From: Rhynchosporium graminicola
Lineage: Eukaryota > Ascomycota > Leotiomycetes > Helotiales > Ploettnerulaceae
Assembly (NCBI GenBank): GCA_900074885.1
Contig: FJUW01000038.1
Coordinates: 248,001 to 312,000, forward strand
Reading direction: 5' to 3'
DNA: 64,000 bases
The translations under genes and the position numbers were made by a program. Of the stretch, positions 1 to 11,261 are shown in pieces. The notes under the pieces are model-generated. The model saw nothing but the letters and a program-made list of their open reading frames with translations. It ran no database searches and had not been told where the DNA came from. Each line of letters opens with the position of its first letter. Within the stretch, counting starts at the first letter, position 1.

Positions 1-1398
1 TATATCTCTATGCCTAGAGCTACTAAACGTAGGAGACTACGCTATATAGAGAAGGCCTATACTAAGTATAAACTTGAAGAATAGTACTTAAACCGAAGTA
101 ACCTAAGTCCGATAAATCGACTACTAGTTCTCTGACTCCTTTTACCTCCTATTTTTCGGCGACTCGTAATACTCGCTATAACCTACCTCTCTCTATAGTA
201 GAGAGTACTCGCGATAACGCCTCGTCCGAGTTGAGCTCCCTAACTCCTACTATAATTAACGAACTCACTAAGTCACTAAACCTCCCCGATAATACTCCTA
301 TATCAATAGTAACTATAAGTAAATCATAGGAAGACCGCGCTTACTAGCTATAAGAGGCAGAAAGGAAGCTCGCGGAGGAGAGATAATTAAACGCTGATCT
401 ATCTATAGAACTACGCTAGTTATAGGACGAGTTCCTGGAACTACGCTAGTTGACTACTTAGCGCTCTACTAAGTCTATATTATTTAATAACGTTTAATCG
501 CGTATAATATCGCTATTATTAATTGAAGAAGATAATGCTACTCTTATACCTAATAATCGTTATCGAGAACAATCTACTAGAGGAATATTATTAATATTAT
601 ACACTACGCGTATAGAGAAGATACCGAACCTTCTAAATAAGCTCTCTGATAGAATCGATTACTCTCTAAAACTCTAGGAAGTGCAGATACGTAACGCCTT
701 CCGGCGCTACTCTAGCTACTTTATCGACGAAGATTACTATAAAGATTAGTTATTTAACTAAACGGAAGGAATAGCTAGAACCTACCTGGAACCCTTATTC
801 TTAGAACTAGAATATAATAAAGAAGGCAGTATAATCGATTTACTCGATATAATCACTTAACTCGTCTCCTTCTTATCTAATCTATACGACTAATAAACTA
901 CAAGAGCTAGCTACTCCGCGCTAAAGATAGATTATAAGTAGACCTTATGGAAATTATACTACGAGTTTCGTACGCTAGCTCGTAAAGCTAGAGTAAATGA
1001 TTAATCGACTCTGAAAATAGACTTATAGGAGAAGCTACCTGTACGGCTACGGAAATAGCTCTTCTAATAGTACCGAACGTTAAGGATACTAGAAGAATAC
1101 GTTAAGGCTATATAAGCTAAAGACTAAGGTAAATTTATTAAAAAGACATACTATTCCGAGTCTTAAGCTAAGGCTAGCGCGACTCGGGAACGCCCTATAA
1201 ATACCTCCTCATAGCGCAATAGTACTAACTCCTCTTCTTATCCGTAAATTAGTCTTCTTACGCCCGAGAATACTAGTGCGACTAGTAAATAAGCACTATA
1301 CTCTGCACGAAACGATACGCCTCGTGCATAATCGCCGGCGAATACTCCTTGTTACTTTACGCCTACCTTATACTTATGCTTATTATTAGCTTGACCTA

Positions 1399-2791
1399 CA
1401 GTCACCACCAACTGATATTAAGCGAGAACGCGTAGAACCGCGATTTTTCGCGCTTTGATTTCCCCCCCTCCTTATAAACTATAACAAAATGCCTCTATAA
1501 CGTACTCCTCTCGGCGCGATTTCTAGTAATCGATTCAAAGGGTATGAGATCTCACCTTATATATAAGGGAAAGTTGCAGGTATCGCCTCCTGTGGTTTCT
1601 AGCTTATCACGATTGCGAGAGCCCTCGGGATCAATCCTAGTATAGTTAAATACACTATCTATAAAGATAAATTATAAGACGAAAGTAAGAGCCTACTACG
1701 AAAACCAAGGGGCAAATCATACTCCGAAGCCGAATAAAGGAAGCTACTAAGGCACGTTCGATTGAACCCGAAGGATATATACTAGGAAGTTATTACTGCG
1801 TATAATCTTCGTTATAAGGTCTCTATAGTTAAGAAGATCTTAGGAGAGGCTAGAATCACGAATTAGAAGTATAGGAAGAGACCTGAGTTAATAGAAATCA
1901 ACGCAGCGAAGCGATTAGCTTAGTGCCTCGCTCATAGGAATATAACTATTAAGGAGTAGGGGCTAGTGGTTTAGTCAGATAAGTGCTTAGTAGAGCGGGG
2001 TCGAGGAGCGAGGCAGGAATAGGTATTTCGCACTCCGGAGTAGAAGTGGGATCGAAACATAGTTTAAACCTATAGAACGAATAAGAATATAAAAGTTATA
2101 GTCTAGGGAGCCTTTTAGGACCTCGAGAGAAGTAACCTTTATATTATAGACCGAGATTTTAAGTCGAAGAAATATAAGTATTCAGCTGAGTCTTATTTAG
2201 AAGTACTCGAGGCAGAAGTAAAGCCTCTATTTCGTAGGAGAAGTCGACAACTCGATAGAGGCTACGAATTCATATAGGATAACGCCTTAATTCATACTAC
2301 TAGTAAAGTCAAGGCGTAATTTACTAAAAATCATATCAGATTAACGATTAACTAGCTACCTTACTCCCCTAATCTTAACCTAATCGAGCATATCTAGTAG
2401 CTCCTTAAAGTATAAGTATTTAAGATATTTCCAGAAGTTATAAAAGACAAATCGAATATAGAATATACTCGCTAGAGGCTAGAGTCTTGTTTATAAGCTG
2501 CGTAAGATACTCTAGATAAGTCGTTATTTAATAATTTAGGTGCGAGCATACTAGCTAGGATCGAAGCCTATATCGCGGCAAACGGGTAGCACATAAAATA
2601 TTAAGTAGTTTACACGGAAGAAATCTATCGAGGTTAGACGAGAAGAAAGAGGAGATTCTGACGATTATTTATCTATATTCGTTTTATTATTTGTATTAGT
2701 ACTTATAGAATAAACACTAGCTGAAGAGAGTTAGTAGAATATTGATTTTCATGTTCTCGCTTATGCGACTAATATCAGTTAACTAGTACTG
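1399..2791 (+). mobile_element. Tc1/mariner DNA transposon nested in the gypsy element
   Basis: A 1393-bp element flanked on both sides by the dinucleotide TA (1397-1398 and 2792-2793), the Tc1/mariner target duplication. Terminal inverted repeats share the outer CAGT, then AACTGATATTA and, after a small gap, AGCGAGAAC; the right copy is read on the minus strand from 2791 to about 2745. It splits the gag/pol-side sequence of the gypsy copy, so it inserted later. It holds one transposase pseudogene (listed separately). RIP transitions have eroded the termini, so the exact inverted-repeat length is approximate. Confidence 0.87.
1489..2604 (+). pseudogene. Tc1/mariner DDE transposase pseudogene (RIP stops only)
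   Basis: From the ATG at 1489 the frame runs 372 codons to TAA at 2602-2604 with no indel that I can see; it is interrupted only by TAG/TAA triplets explainable as CAG, CAA or TGG turned by C-to-T or G-to-A. Reading those back gives a Tc1-like transposase of about 371 residues: an N-terminal helix-turn-helix region, then the three catalytic acidic blocks, a Ser-Asp-Lys-Cys block near 1975, a Gln-Asp-Asn-Ala block near 2275, and a Leu-Pro-Tyr-Ser-Pro-Asn-Leu-Asn-x-Ile-Glu block near 2355-2390. It would have cut and pasted the surrounding element. The many stops make it non-functional. Confidence 0.85.
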
Positions 2792-4439
2792 TAATACTCC
2801 GTATCGAATTAACGCAATTAACGCTAATAATAATATTAATAGTAAGCCAGAAGATAATAATAATAAAGAAACGTACGACGACGCTCAGGAGTATGTTAAA
2901 CCGCTAGTAAAAGACTACGCCTAGGGAAAGACTCCTTCCTAGGTAGTATACGAGATATGCGATATCTTGACCTTACGAAGCTTCTTAGTAGTTAATCGTT
3001 CACTATACGTACTACTCTTACTAAGAATGGACTCTCGTATAAGCTACCCGCACTTCTCGATTCTAAAGCTAATAAATACTATTTTATTAATCGTTCTTTT
3101 CTTAAATCCCTTTCTTTCTTCTTAAAACCTTTAATTTACCTTCTGCTAAACGTAATTCCTGTTAAAGGCTTTAATAGTATTAATAGTAGTACTATTAGTT
3201 ACTATATGATACTTAATTTGATAGTAGATCGTCGCGTCTAGGTATTTACCTCCTTTCTTATTACTACTCTCGGAAACTATAGTATTATACTCGGAAGAAC
3301 ATAGCTTTCGGAATATTAAGTACTCTTAGATACCTCTAAATAATAGATTATTTAGCTACTATATACTCCTCCTAGTAACGTTTATAGCTCTCCGATCGAG
3401 ATCAAGGACTTACGTAAATACTATACCTACTAGCGCTACTAATACGACGCTAACGAAAGAAACGAACGTCTTAATTAGTTCTAGGAAGCGTACGAGGAAT
3501 AGCGAAGTGTAGCTAACTCTCCTATTAATATTCGAGCTATTATTAACTCTATCTCTATTATTAAACGACTATTACTAGCTCAGAAGCGTATTTCTAAGGA
3601 GACTTATAGCTATAAAAATATCTAAAACTCTCCCCTAGAGAGTATTCTATAAGTAATTAACCCTCTATTACTACTACTGATTAGTTAGGACTGTTTCTCT
3701 GGCGTTTATACTACTTATTATAGATACGATAAGCCTAAGTGTTTATTACTTAAAGAATAAGAATAAAGTAGTAAAGAGAAGTCTTTATACTCTAGAGAGA
3801 CTACTAATATATAGCCGAAGTACGTACGATTTAGCGATATTATTACTTATATCCCGCGTGAATCTCTACTTTAACCCTAATTAGAAGTCTTTATATTAAA
3901 GACTTACGCATAAGACTACGCCTATATAATTTAAACTATAGACTAATAGTTACTCAGAATACTATCTCGCGACTTAATAGAAGCTACTTAAAGTATAAAA
4001 ACAGCTACTACGACATTTCGGAAGCGATAAAGATCACCTCGTATACTTAGACCTCTTCTAGAGCCTCTTACGCTAGAGATTTACACGATTAGTAGCCTAG
4101 CTTTCTATCTCTTATATAAACGCTAGAAGTCTTCTAACGATAAGATCTTCTCTATTACCTTTCACGAGATAGATAAGCTTCTTAATAACTAAATCGTAGT
4201 TTAGTAACGTAATACTACTATCGTATCTTTAACTATCGACCTTACGGAATATTATAAAACCGCCTAGTAATTTGCTATTAGCTTAAGCGAATTAGATTTA
4301 GAACTATAGATCTCTTACGAGTATAACTAGTAGGTATATATCTTTTCTAAGGAAGCTAGCGATATTCTCTCTTCTTATCGCTTATACGATTACTGAATTG
4401 AGCTTAAGGAAGGGGCCGAGAAGAACCTTAAATACTCCC

Positions 4440-5235
4440 CCTTATATAAGATATTAGCTAAAGAACTTGAAGTCGTTAAGGCGTATATTACTAATAACTT
4501 AGCTAAAGGTTTCATCGAACCTTCTTAAGAACTATACGCTAAACTTATTCTTTTCGTTAAGAAAGCTAATAGAAATCTAAGATTCTATATCGACTTTCGC
4601 GCACTTAATAACCTTACGAGGAAGGATTAATATCTACTACTATTAATCGATGAAACGCTAGCTAGAATCTCTACTACTAAGATATTCACTAAACTGGATA
4701 TTCGCTAGGCGTTTTACCGAATTCGAATAGATCTAGCCTCTGAAGAATATACGACTTTCTGGACCTATTACGGTGCATATAAGTGTAAGGTACTCCCTTT
4801 CGGTCTGACTAACAGCCTTACGACGTACTAGCGATATATGAATAACGTCTTATTCGACTACTTAGACGACTTCTATATAGTATATCTAGACGATATTCTG
4901 ATCTACTCTAACGACTTACTATAATATTAATTACACGTATATAAGGTACTATAACGATTATAAGACGCTAGATTATAAGCTAACCTTAAGAAGTATAAAT
5001 TTAATATCACTTGTACTAAATACCTTAGATTTATTATCTCTACTTCTAGGATCGAGGTAGACCCTAAGAAAGTTAATATTATATAATCTTAGAATTACCT
5101 AACTATAGTTAAGGGCGTATAATCGTTCTTAGGCTTTTATAACTTCTACTAATAATTTATTAAGGACTATAGAATTATTATAAAACCTCTTATATAACTT
5201 ACTAAAAACAACATGTTATTTCGGTTCGCTAGGGA
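4440..5235 (+). pseudogene. gypsy reverse transcriptase domain (degenerate)
   Basis: The plus-strand frame, with RIP stops read through, shows the standard Ty3/gypsy RT order: an IEPS block, a FVKKA-N-LRF block followed by DFRALN, a KLDIRQAF block, a VLPFGL block, then YLDDILIYS with the catalytic Asp pair at about 4889-4894. It is cut at 5240 by the miniature LTR element. Removing that insertion and one copy of its GTATA duplication joins Arg-Glu-Tyr directly to Lys-Asp-Ala-Phe without a frame change, which supports the reading. Confidence 0.85.
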
Positions 5236-5240
5236 GTATA

Positions 5241-5365
5241 TGTAATAGTCACGTGGTAGTCGATTGTATATATACGGTGTTAAGCGTATACTGCTTGCGC
5301 AGTATATTATGATCTTTTGGTCCAGATAGCGTAGTTAGTAAGAGCTTAACCTTAACCCCGTTACA
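5241..5365 (+). repeat. 5' LTR of the miniature element
   Basis: 125 bp, direct repeat of 5710-5834 with six differences, all transitions. Starts TGTAATAGTC and ends CCCCGTTACA, so the ends are inverted TGTAA/TTACA. Confidence 0.88.
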
Positions 5366-5709
5366 GAATATACTACGCAACCGGTCTTCTGGTAGAGTAC
5401 CTCTGAGCACGGGGCGTATGACGCACATAGCGCGTGGCGCATATAGCGTAGAGTCGGCCTAGCGCAAAGCGCAGAGCCTGATATGCTATATTATAACCTG
5501 CGGGTACCTCTAAGCACTGAGACGCACGTGACATGTTCAAACTACCTACGTTAGGCTGATAAGGGGTAATAGTATCGACTTCGAGATCTCTTGTATCGGT
5601 ACATTACGTCATAACCCTTGGGGGTTTAACGTAGCATATCAGTCGGCGTAGTCACGGCAATTCTTCGGCCTAAGGCGCTCGAGGGCGAGCTTACTAAGAG
5701 GGGAGATAT

Positions 5710-5834
5710 TATAATAGTCACGTGGTAGTCGATTGTATATGTACGGTGTTAAGCGTATACTGCTTGCGCAGTATATTGTGATCTTTTGGTCCAGATAGCG
5801 TAGTTGGTGAGAGCTTAACCTCAACCCCGTTACA
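5710..5834 (+). repeat. 3' LTR of the miniature element
   Basis: 125-bp direct repeat of 5241-5365. Its second base is A where the other copy has the canonical G, a RIP-type change that damages the TG end. Confidence 0.88.
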
Positions 5835-5839
5835 GTATA

Positions 5840-7980
5840 AAGATGCTTTTAATTACCTAAAGTACGCTCTCACTTCGGTACTACTCCTCTACTACTATTA
5901 GTAATATCTACCTTATATAATCGAAATAGACGCTAGTGATAGAGTAATAGCAGGTGTGCTATTATAATAGTAAGACGAAGACTAGTTCCTAGTAGCCTAC
6001 TTCTCTAAGACTATATTACTTGCCGAGCTTAATTACGCTATTCACGATAAGGAAATACTCGTAATTATACGATCTTTTAGTAACTAGAGATCTGAGCTCG
6101 TAGGCGCACTATATTAGATCCGCGTTATTACTGATTATAAAGCTCTTAAGTACTTTATAACCTTTAAATAGCTAAACGCACGATAAGCCCGATAGGCCGA
6201 GCTACTTACAGATTATAACTTTATAATTACTTATTAACCTAGGAAGTATAATCTACTCGCTGACGCTCTCTCTCGTAGAATAGATGAATTAGACGACTAG
6301 AATAACGCTAAAAGAACATAGTGTTTATAGTAGCTACTACGCGAAGACTAAATCGATCTAGTACTACTTATAAGTAACTTCCGGAATAGCTCTAACTCTA
6401 TAGATAACTTTGAGCTTATTAACGCCTTAGAAGTCGCTGACTTATTACTAGTCTTTTCTATAGTATAGTAAGTACTTAATACTAATCGTACTACGCTATT
6501 ACTCTAAGCTTTACGGAAATAAGCTCTTTCCGCTACTCCTGGAAAACTAACTATAGAGAAAGATCTTCTACTCTATAAAGGGAGACTAATCGTACCTAAC
6601 GTCTTATACCTTCGCACGCTACTTATACGCGAAGTATACGACCGATTAGAGACTACTTATCTAAGTGTAAAGAAGACCCTATAACTGCTAGTATTATAAT
6701 ACTAGTAGTACGGAATCGCTTTAACTATTAACTAGTACTACTATAACTATTATACTTACTGACGAATTCAAGTGCCGCGTAATAAGAAACCGGGCCTCCT
6801 CTAACTTCTGCTTATATTATCATATCTATAGGAGCATATTATAGTCGACTACTATAGCTTCAACCGCGATAAATACGACTACGATAATATTCTCGTATTT
6901 ATCGACTATTTTAGTAAATAAGCAATTAGTATTCTATGCCGAAAGACCTCCGATACGCGCGACCTTATAAAGCTTTACTTATAATACGTATACTACTATT
7001 TCGAAGCTCTATTAATAATTACCTCTAATAGAGGGCCTTAATTCGTTTCCTGTTTTTAGACTATAGTTATTATAATTCTTAGTACTAAAAGATAGCTTTC
7101 TATAGTAGACTACTTATAAATAGATAGCTAAATAGAGATTTATAACTAATATCTCTAACGCAGATTACGACCTTTTATCTCTTACTATTAAGACGACTAG
7201 TCGGAATTCTTACTTATTATAGACTACGCTTAGATAACTCTCCCTTATAAATCCCTTAGAGGTCTCTTACCCTTTAAAGTCGTTTATAGATATATACCTT
7301 ATGTTAATTAGAATTAGAAAGACTTACCTAATTCTACTATACCTACTAATAAGTTAAATACTTAATAAGCTCTAGATTACGCTAATCGTTTACGCGACAC
7401 TTAGATTACTACTTAATTAAGCCTCTAATATATATAAGCTAAGATAGCCTAATCCTATAATCGCTCACGCTATAAAGTCGACTTTACTATAGATAACCTT
7501 ATCTAGCTAGATATACGCTACTTTACAAGTACTCGACTTAGTAAAAAACTCGACTTCCCGACTAATAGACCCTTCTATATAATTAAAAAGGTCAGAAGCT
7601 CTTATTATCTAAAGCTCTCTACTAGTATGAAAGTATATAACGTATTCCCTGCTACTAAGCTATAGAAGTATCTAAACGACCCCTTGCTAAGATAAACCTT
7701 ACTACTACTATTACCTATTAATATCACTAGTAACGATAAATAAGAGATCGAAGATATACTTACGTGCTGTAAGTAGCGTAATAGCTTCTTATACCGAGTT
7801 TCCTAGTTAAATCAAGACGTCGATCTCATATGGTACGACGCTATAGATATTAAATACGCTCCAGCTAAGCTATAATAATTCCACCTTAATAACTTAACGT
7901 AAGCTAGACCTCCTGCTAGACTACCTAATTAGCTAAAAGCTTTCTACGATAGAATTAATAATTACGACTACATTAATAGA
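5840..7980 (+). pseudogene. gypsy RNase H, integrase and chromodomain (degenerate)
   Basis: Continuation of the gypsy pol frame after the miniature element. RNase H is recognisable from an E-x-D-A-S-D start near 5925 to the ADALSRR-like end near 6280. The integrase core follows, with an Ile-Val-Asp-Tyr block near 6840, a Val-Phe-Ile-Asp-Tyr-Phe-Ser-Lys block near 6897 and a Ser-Asn/Asp-Arg-Gly-Pro-Gln-Phe block near 7025. The last part (about 7690-7980) has the spacing of the C-terminal chromodomain of fungal chromoviruses, which steers integration. Frequent TAG/TAA codons show it is dead. Confidence 0.8.
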
Positions 7981-8034
7981 AATAAGGAGATAGACTAACG
8001 CTCGAGGGCGAGCTTTTTTCGGAGGGGGGGGTAG

Positions 8035-8234
8035 TGTGATAACTGGTCAGGTTTAGAGGTCTCTCCCTATTAGTAGAAACACTTACTGCTAAGCGAGATT
8101 ATACGAGTAGAGTTTAGGGGCCCCTTTTCATATATATACTTCTATTCTCTCTCTACTTCTTTACTCCTTAGTTGTAGATTCTCAAGTGATTCTTACTACT
8201 TCATATTCATAGTAATATGAGGTCTTATTACTCA
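8035..8234 (+). repeat. Putative 3' LTR of the gypsy element
   Basis: Begins TGTGATAAC directly after the polypurine tract at 8021-8031. I place its end at the CTCA near 8231-8234 because MULE-like coding starts just after. The partner LTR lies outside the window, so neither the end nor the target duplication can be checked here. Confidence 0.5.
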
Positions 8235-10059
8235 GGTAGTTTTGAGACCTTTCTAGAGCAAGCGTCATAAGAAGACTTAAGTACTTCTCTACTTTCTAAA
8301 GATATCTCTAATATAGTATAAATAGAGCGTAAGAGAGACCTAGGTAGAAGATCGCTAATTCAGTAGCTTATAGAGGTATATCTCTTCAGGGATTTTCAAG
8401 TCTATTACTTATAATAATAGGAACTATAAGCTAATAACTTCTCCTCTTAATTCTACCCTTAAAGTAGCCCCCTATAACGACTCTTCTTTATATACCCTAC
8501 CTCTATTCGACTCTGGAAATAGCACTCGGATATCTTACTACTTAATTATATATATAAAACTAACCGATTTAATATACTACTACTGAATATTTATAGTATT
8601 ACTAGAAATAATATAGTTATTTAGCTTAAATTAGTATTTCTATCAGAGGAGACCAAAAGAGACTATACGTAAGCGCTAGTATAACTAAGAGATCTAATAG
8701 CTTAGTATATAATTTAAGAGCTAATTTCTATTATAATAGATAGGGAATTAGCTCTTATTAAGTATATTAAGATATTCTTTCTATCTGCTCGCTACCTCCT
8801 TTACTAGTAGCATATTAATATAAATATACTTGCAAAGACTAAGAAGTACTTCCCTAGGCTAATTAAAGATGTTAATAGAAACTGGATACGCTACTTACGA
8901 TTTTAAGTATTCTTAAGCTCCTGGAATACGCTACTTACTAGTATAACTAAGGAGGTATATAATACTTCCCTCGCAAACCTCCGTGCCGAGTTTCTAGTAA
9001 ATGCTATCAGCTACTACGAAGGTACCTAGCTCCTTTGGAAGGAGAAGCTTATAGCCTTTTAGGTAGACTAATTATACTACTTTAGAGTTATAGTTACTAG
9101 TCCAATAGAAGAATACTATACTACTTTAAAGCTCTATTTACAGCGTAGGCATACTGATCTTAGAGGAGTCTTCCTCAAATTATAGCTCTTTTAGATAGCT
9201 TAGTACTCCGGGATATCTTTAGCTATCGTATAATAGTAATTACAGCCCCGGCATAGTATAAATATACCTATTTTAGCTGCAATTCTTCTATATATTCATA
9301 CTCAGGCTCTCTAGAGAATTATATAAGAGACTAGTAAGCTTCCCTATAGAGGGCCCCCACCAGGTAGCTATATATATACTACGCAGTAAGCCTTTAGTCT
9401 ACTATACCTTTATACTCTCTAGAAGCAGTAATAAGAAGGTAGTAGTATCCTTCTAAGTGATATTCATTACTACTAGTACTATAATAGGCCTGATTCAGTA
9501 TACTCTACTCCCTTAGCTACTCTTCCTCTCCTAGATCTATTAAAAGTCAAAGGTAAGAGTAGACTAAAAGGTGCTCTCGGAGGTAGAGTAGCACCTTTAA
9601 ATACGCGCCGAGACCCCTTATTATTCAAACTACCCTCTAGCTCTACCCCTGCATCACTTAAGCAGCTATCTATAGTATAAATAAGCCTATTATCGACTGC
9701 TATAGCGATGCAGAGGCTTAAGGATAAGTATCAAGATAGCTATAAACCCGGTATATAGAGGGAGAGAGAGTATATATATAACATATTATCAATCTATTAT
9801 TCAGATAGTATAGCAGATACTACTATAGCTAGTAAAGTATTAATTCAGAGAGATATAATTAGGGGGGTAGAGGTATATACTTAGGATATAGAGAGTGAAG
9901 ATAATTCTGATAATTTTATATAGAGGGGGAAAGCTAGTAATGCACTACACATAGTTATATATACAAATCTTAGTAGTGATAAATGCACACTGCACTTTCA
10001 GCTCGCTTCGTTAGTGTACTTCGATTTAGCTATTTCCGTACTTCGATTTAGCTGTGGCC
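8235..10059 (+). mobile_element. Mutator-like (MULE) transposon, right part, RIP-degraded
   Basis: Right-hand portion of a MULE. The degenerate transposase lies at about 8240-9720 and the terminal region at about 9980-10059, which ends GGCC at 10059. Near the end the unit acttcgatttagct occurs twice (around 10016-10054), and the outermost bases read on the minus strand start GGCCACAGCTAAATCG. The 507-bp element at 18094-18600 has matching ends and a similar 3' region. No left end is visible; the gypsy element apparently sits inside this MULE, so its left end should lie beyond position 1. The family call comes from the transposase reading. Confidence 0.78.
8240..9720 (+). pseudogene. MULE transposase pseudogene
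   Basis: Reading RIP stops through on the plus strand gives a fungal MULE transposase: a Glu-x-Asn-Asn-Phe-Ser-Ser block near 8425, then a Lys-Thr-Asn-Arg-Phe-Asn-block near 8560, an Asp-Arg-Glu-Leu-Ala-Leu-Ile block near 8740 (a catalytic Asp region), a Gln-His-Ile-Asn-Ile-Asn-Ile-Leu-Ala block near 8810, a Leu-Leu-Trp-Lys-Glu-Lys-Leu block near 9030, a Val-Thr-Ser-Pro-Ile-Glu-Glu block near 9090, and a Pro-Arg-His-Ser-Ile-Asn-Ile-Pro block near 9250. The SWIM-type region follows near 9350-9420. Many TAG/TAA codons make it inactive. The N-terminus is probably cut by the adjacent gypsy LTR. Confidence 0.78.
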
Positions 10060-11261
10060 TTGAAAATCTAAGGGATTCATATTTGTGGAGCATGGGGATT
10101 AGTCCGCAGCAAATGCACTGGCAAACACGTTGGTCTGAGTAGAGACGAAGATTGTTTCCTCAAGTAAGCGGTGGCCTCTCTTGAGCACAGCACACAGAAT
10201 ATCAACCATTGAAACAATAAAACCATGCAAGAATCGTCAAGTAGTGAGCCCGCAAATCTGGCGAAGAATGAAGTGTGAGGAAGTGGAGGAAGAGTCGCTA
10301 GGAATGAGAAAGTTTCGGGCCTCGGAGGTCCAGCACGTGTTTGCCAAGGTAGCCTGCATTAAGTAGATAGTTAAGAGAATACAAAGATAAATGAATCAAG
10401 TCCCATCACGTTGCTCTGTAACTACAGAGGTTGGCGTGTGAATCCTACAGCGAGGAATGGTTCAACAACTCATTTGAGATCTCGTACATCTGAGAATGCC
10501 GTGTTGATCAACGGAGCTCTTAGAGAAGCGAGGCGGGAGTAGTAGAATCACAGAGATTTATTGCAATGAACTGAAGGCGAGGGGTATTATTCTTTCTAGG
10601 AACGAAAAGAAGGGTGACATCTTCAGCAGTTTACTACCTTGACCTGTGCTGGCTTCTCAATTACAGCTGAATAAGTGTTGCAACGACAATAAGCTGGATC
10701 ATCACTAGATTTATGAAGTATTGCCAACTAAGGTGGTTGTCCGAAACAAATAAAAGCGAGGCTGGCAGCCTGGACACAGGAGAAAAATAGAGCATCATCA
10801 TTGGCTGGCACTAGATGGTACCAAGGATCACGAACCACCTCTCGTTGAGGCTTCAGCACAACACGTCTGGAATAGGCAAAATCTAGAACAAGAATTTGGA
10901 AAGGCATCCCTCTTTCCATTCATAGGACAATGGTACTGAGTTGAACGGAAGGTTAATCATACGAATCCTACCGGACTGCTCACATAACTTCTTTCTCACC
11001 GAGGGCGGTTGTATGCATTTGTAAGTCAATCCTTATTTGTTGCTGGGTCTGTTGATATTGAATGACCTAGCAGGAAGCGAGCTCGATAGCAACAATTCCA
11101 ATGACTCTTGGAGAAGCCAGGTGAATACGCGGGCCATTGATCCGATGACCTGAAGTTTCAAGAATCGCCTTTCGTGACGTGCCTTGTCGACACTTGCAAT
11201 TAGAGCAACCCCTCCCTTGCAGTTTCAACAGTCAGTTTCGATTTTATTCTGCTTCACAGCG
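10060..11261. other. Intergenic, no supported gene
   Basis: Ordinary-composition DNA between the MULE end and MED18. Only short unconvincing ORFs occur on either strand. The last few hundred bases presumably hold the MED18 promoter and leader. Confidence 0.6.

Larger units (their letters stand above)
5241..5834 (+). mobile_element. Miniature non-coding LTR retroelement (TRIM-like) nested in gypsy pol
   Basis: A 594-bp element with two direct 125-bp terminal repeats (5241-5365 and 5710-5834) that begin TGTAATAG (TATAATAG in the second) and end CCGTTACA, the TG...CA ends of an LTR. It is flanked by a perfect 5-bp duplication GTATA (5236-5240 and 5835-5839). The 344-bp interior has no coding capacity; a purine run near 5694-5705 just before the second repeat fits a polypurine tract. 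Size and design fit a terminal-repeat retrotransposon in miniature (TRIM), moved in trans by an autonomous partner. Orientation follows the purine tract. Confidence 0.88.
1..8234 (+). mobile_element. Ty3/gypsy LTR retrotransposon, RIP-degraded, 5' end off-window
   Basis: Degenerate gag-pol of a chromovirus-type Ty3/gypsy element, in three pieces (1-1398, 2792-5240, 5835-8234) because two other elements sit inside it. Reading TAG/TAA as former Gln or Trp codons, the plus strand gives a gag-like stretch (about 1-1390), reverse transcriptase (about 4440-5235) with the YLDD box followed by ILIYS near 4883-4909, RNase H (about 5840-6290, ending in an LADALSRR-like block), integrase (about 6600-7480) and a chromodomain-like tail (about 7690-7980). 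A polypurine tract at 8021-8031 precedes TGTGATAAC at 8035, taken as the start of the 3' LTR; its end near 8234 is uncertain. No long ORF survives, so it cannot be autonomous. The family call is firm; gag limits and LTR end are inference. Confidence 0.9.

Noticed and set aside
5639..5824. 61-codon minus-strand ORF in the transposon island
   Set aside because: Lies across the interior and LTR of the miniature element; chance ORF.
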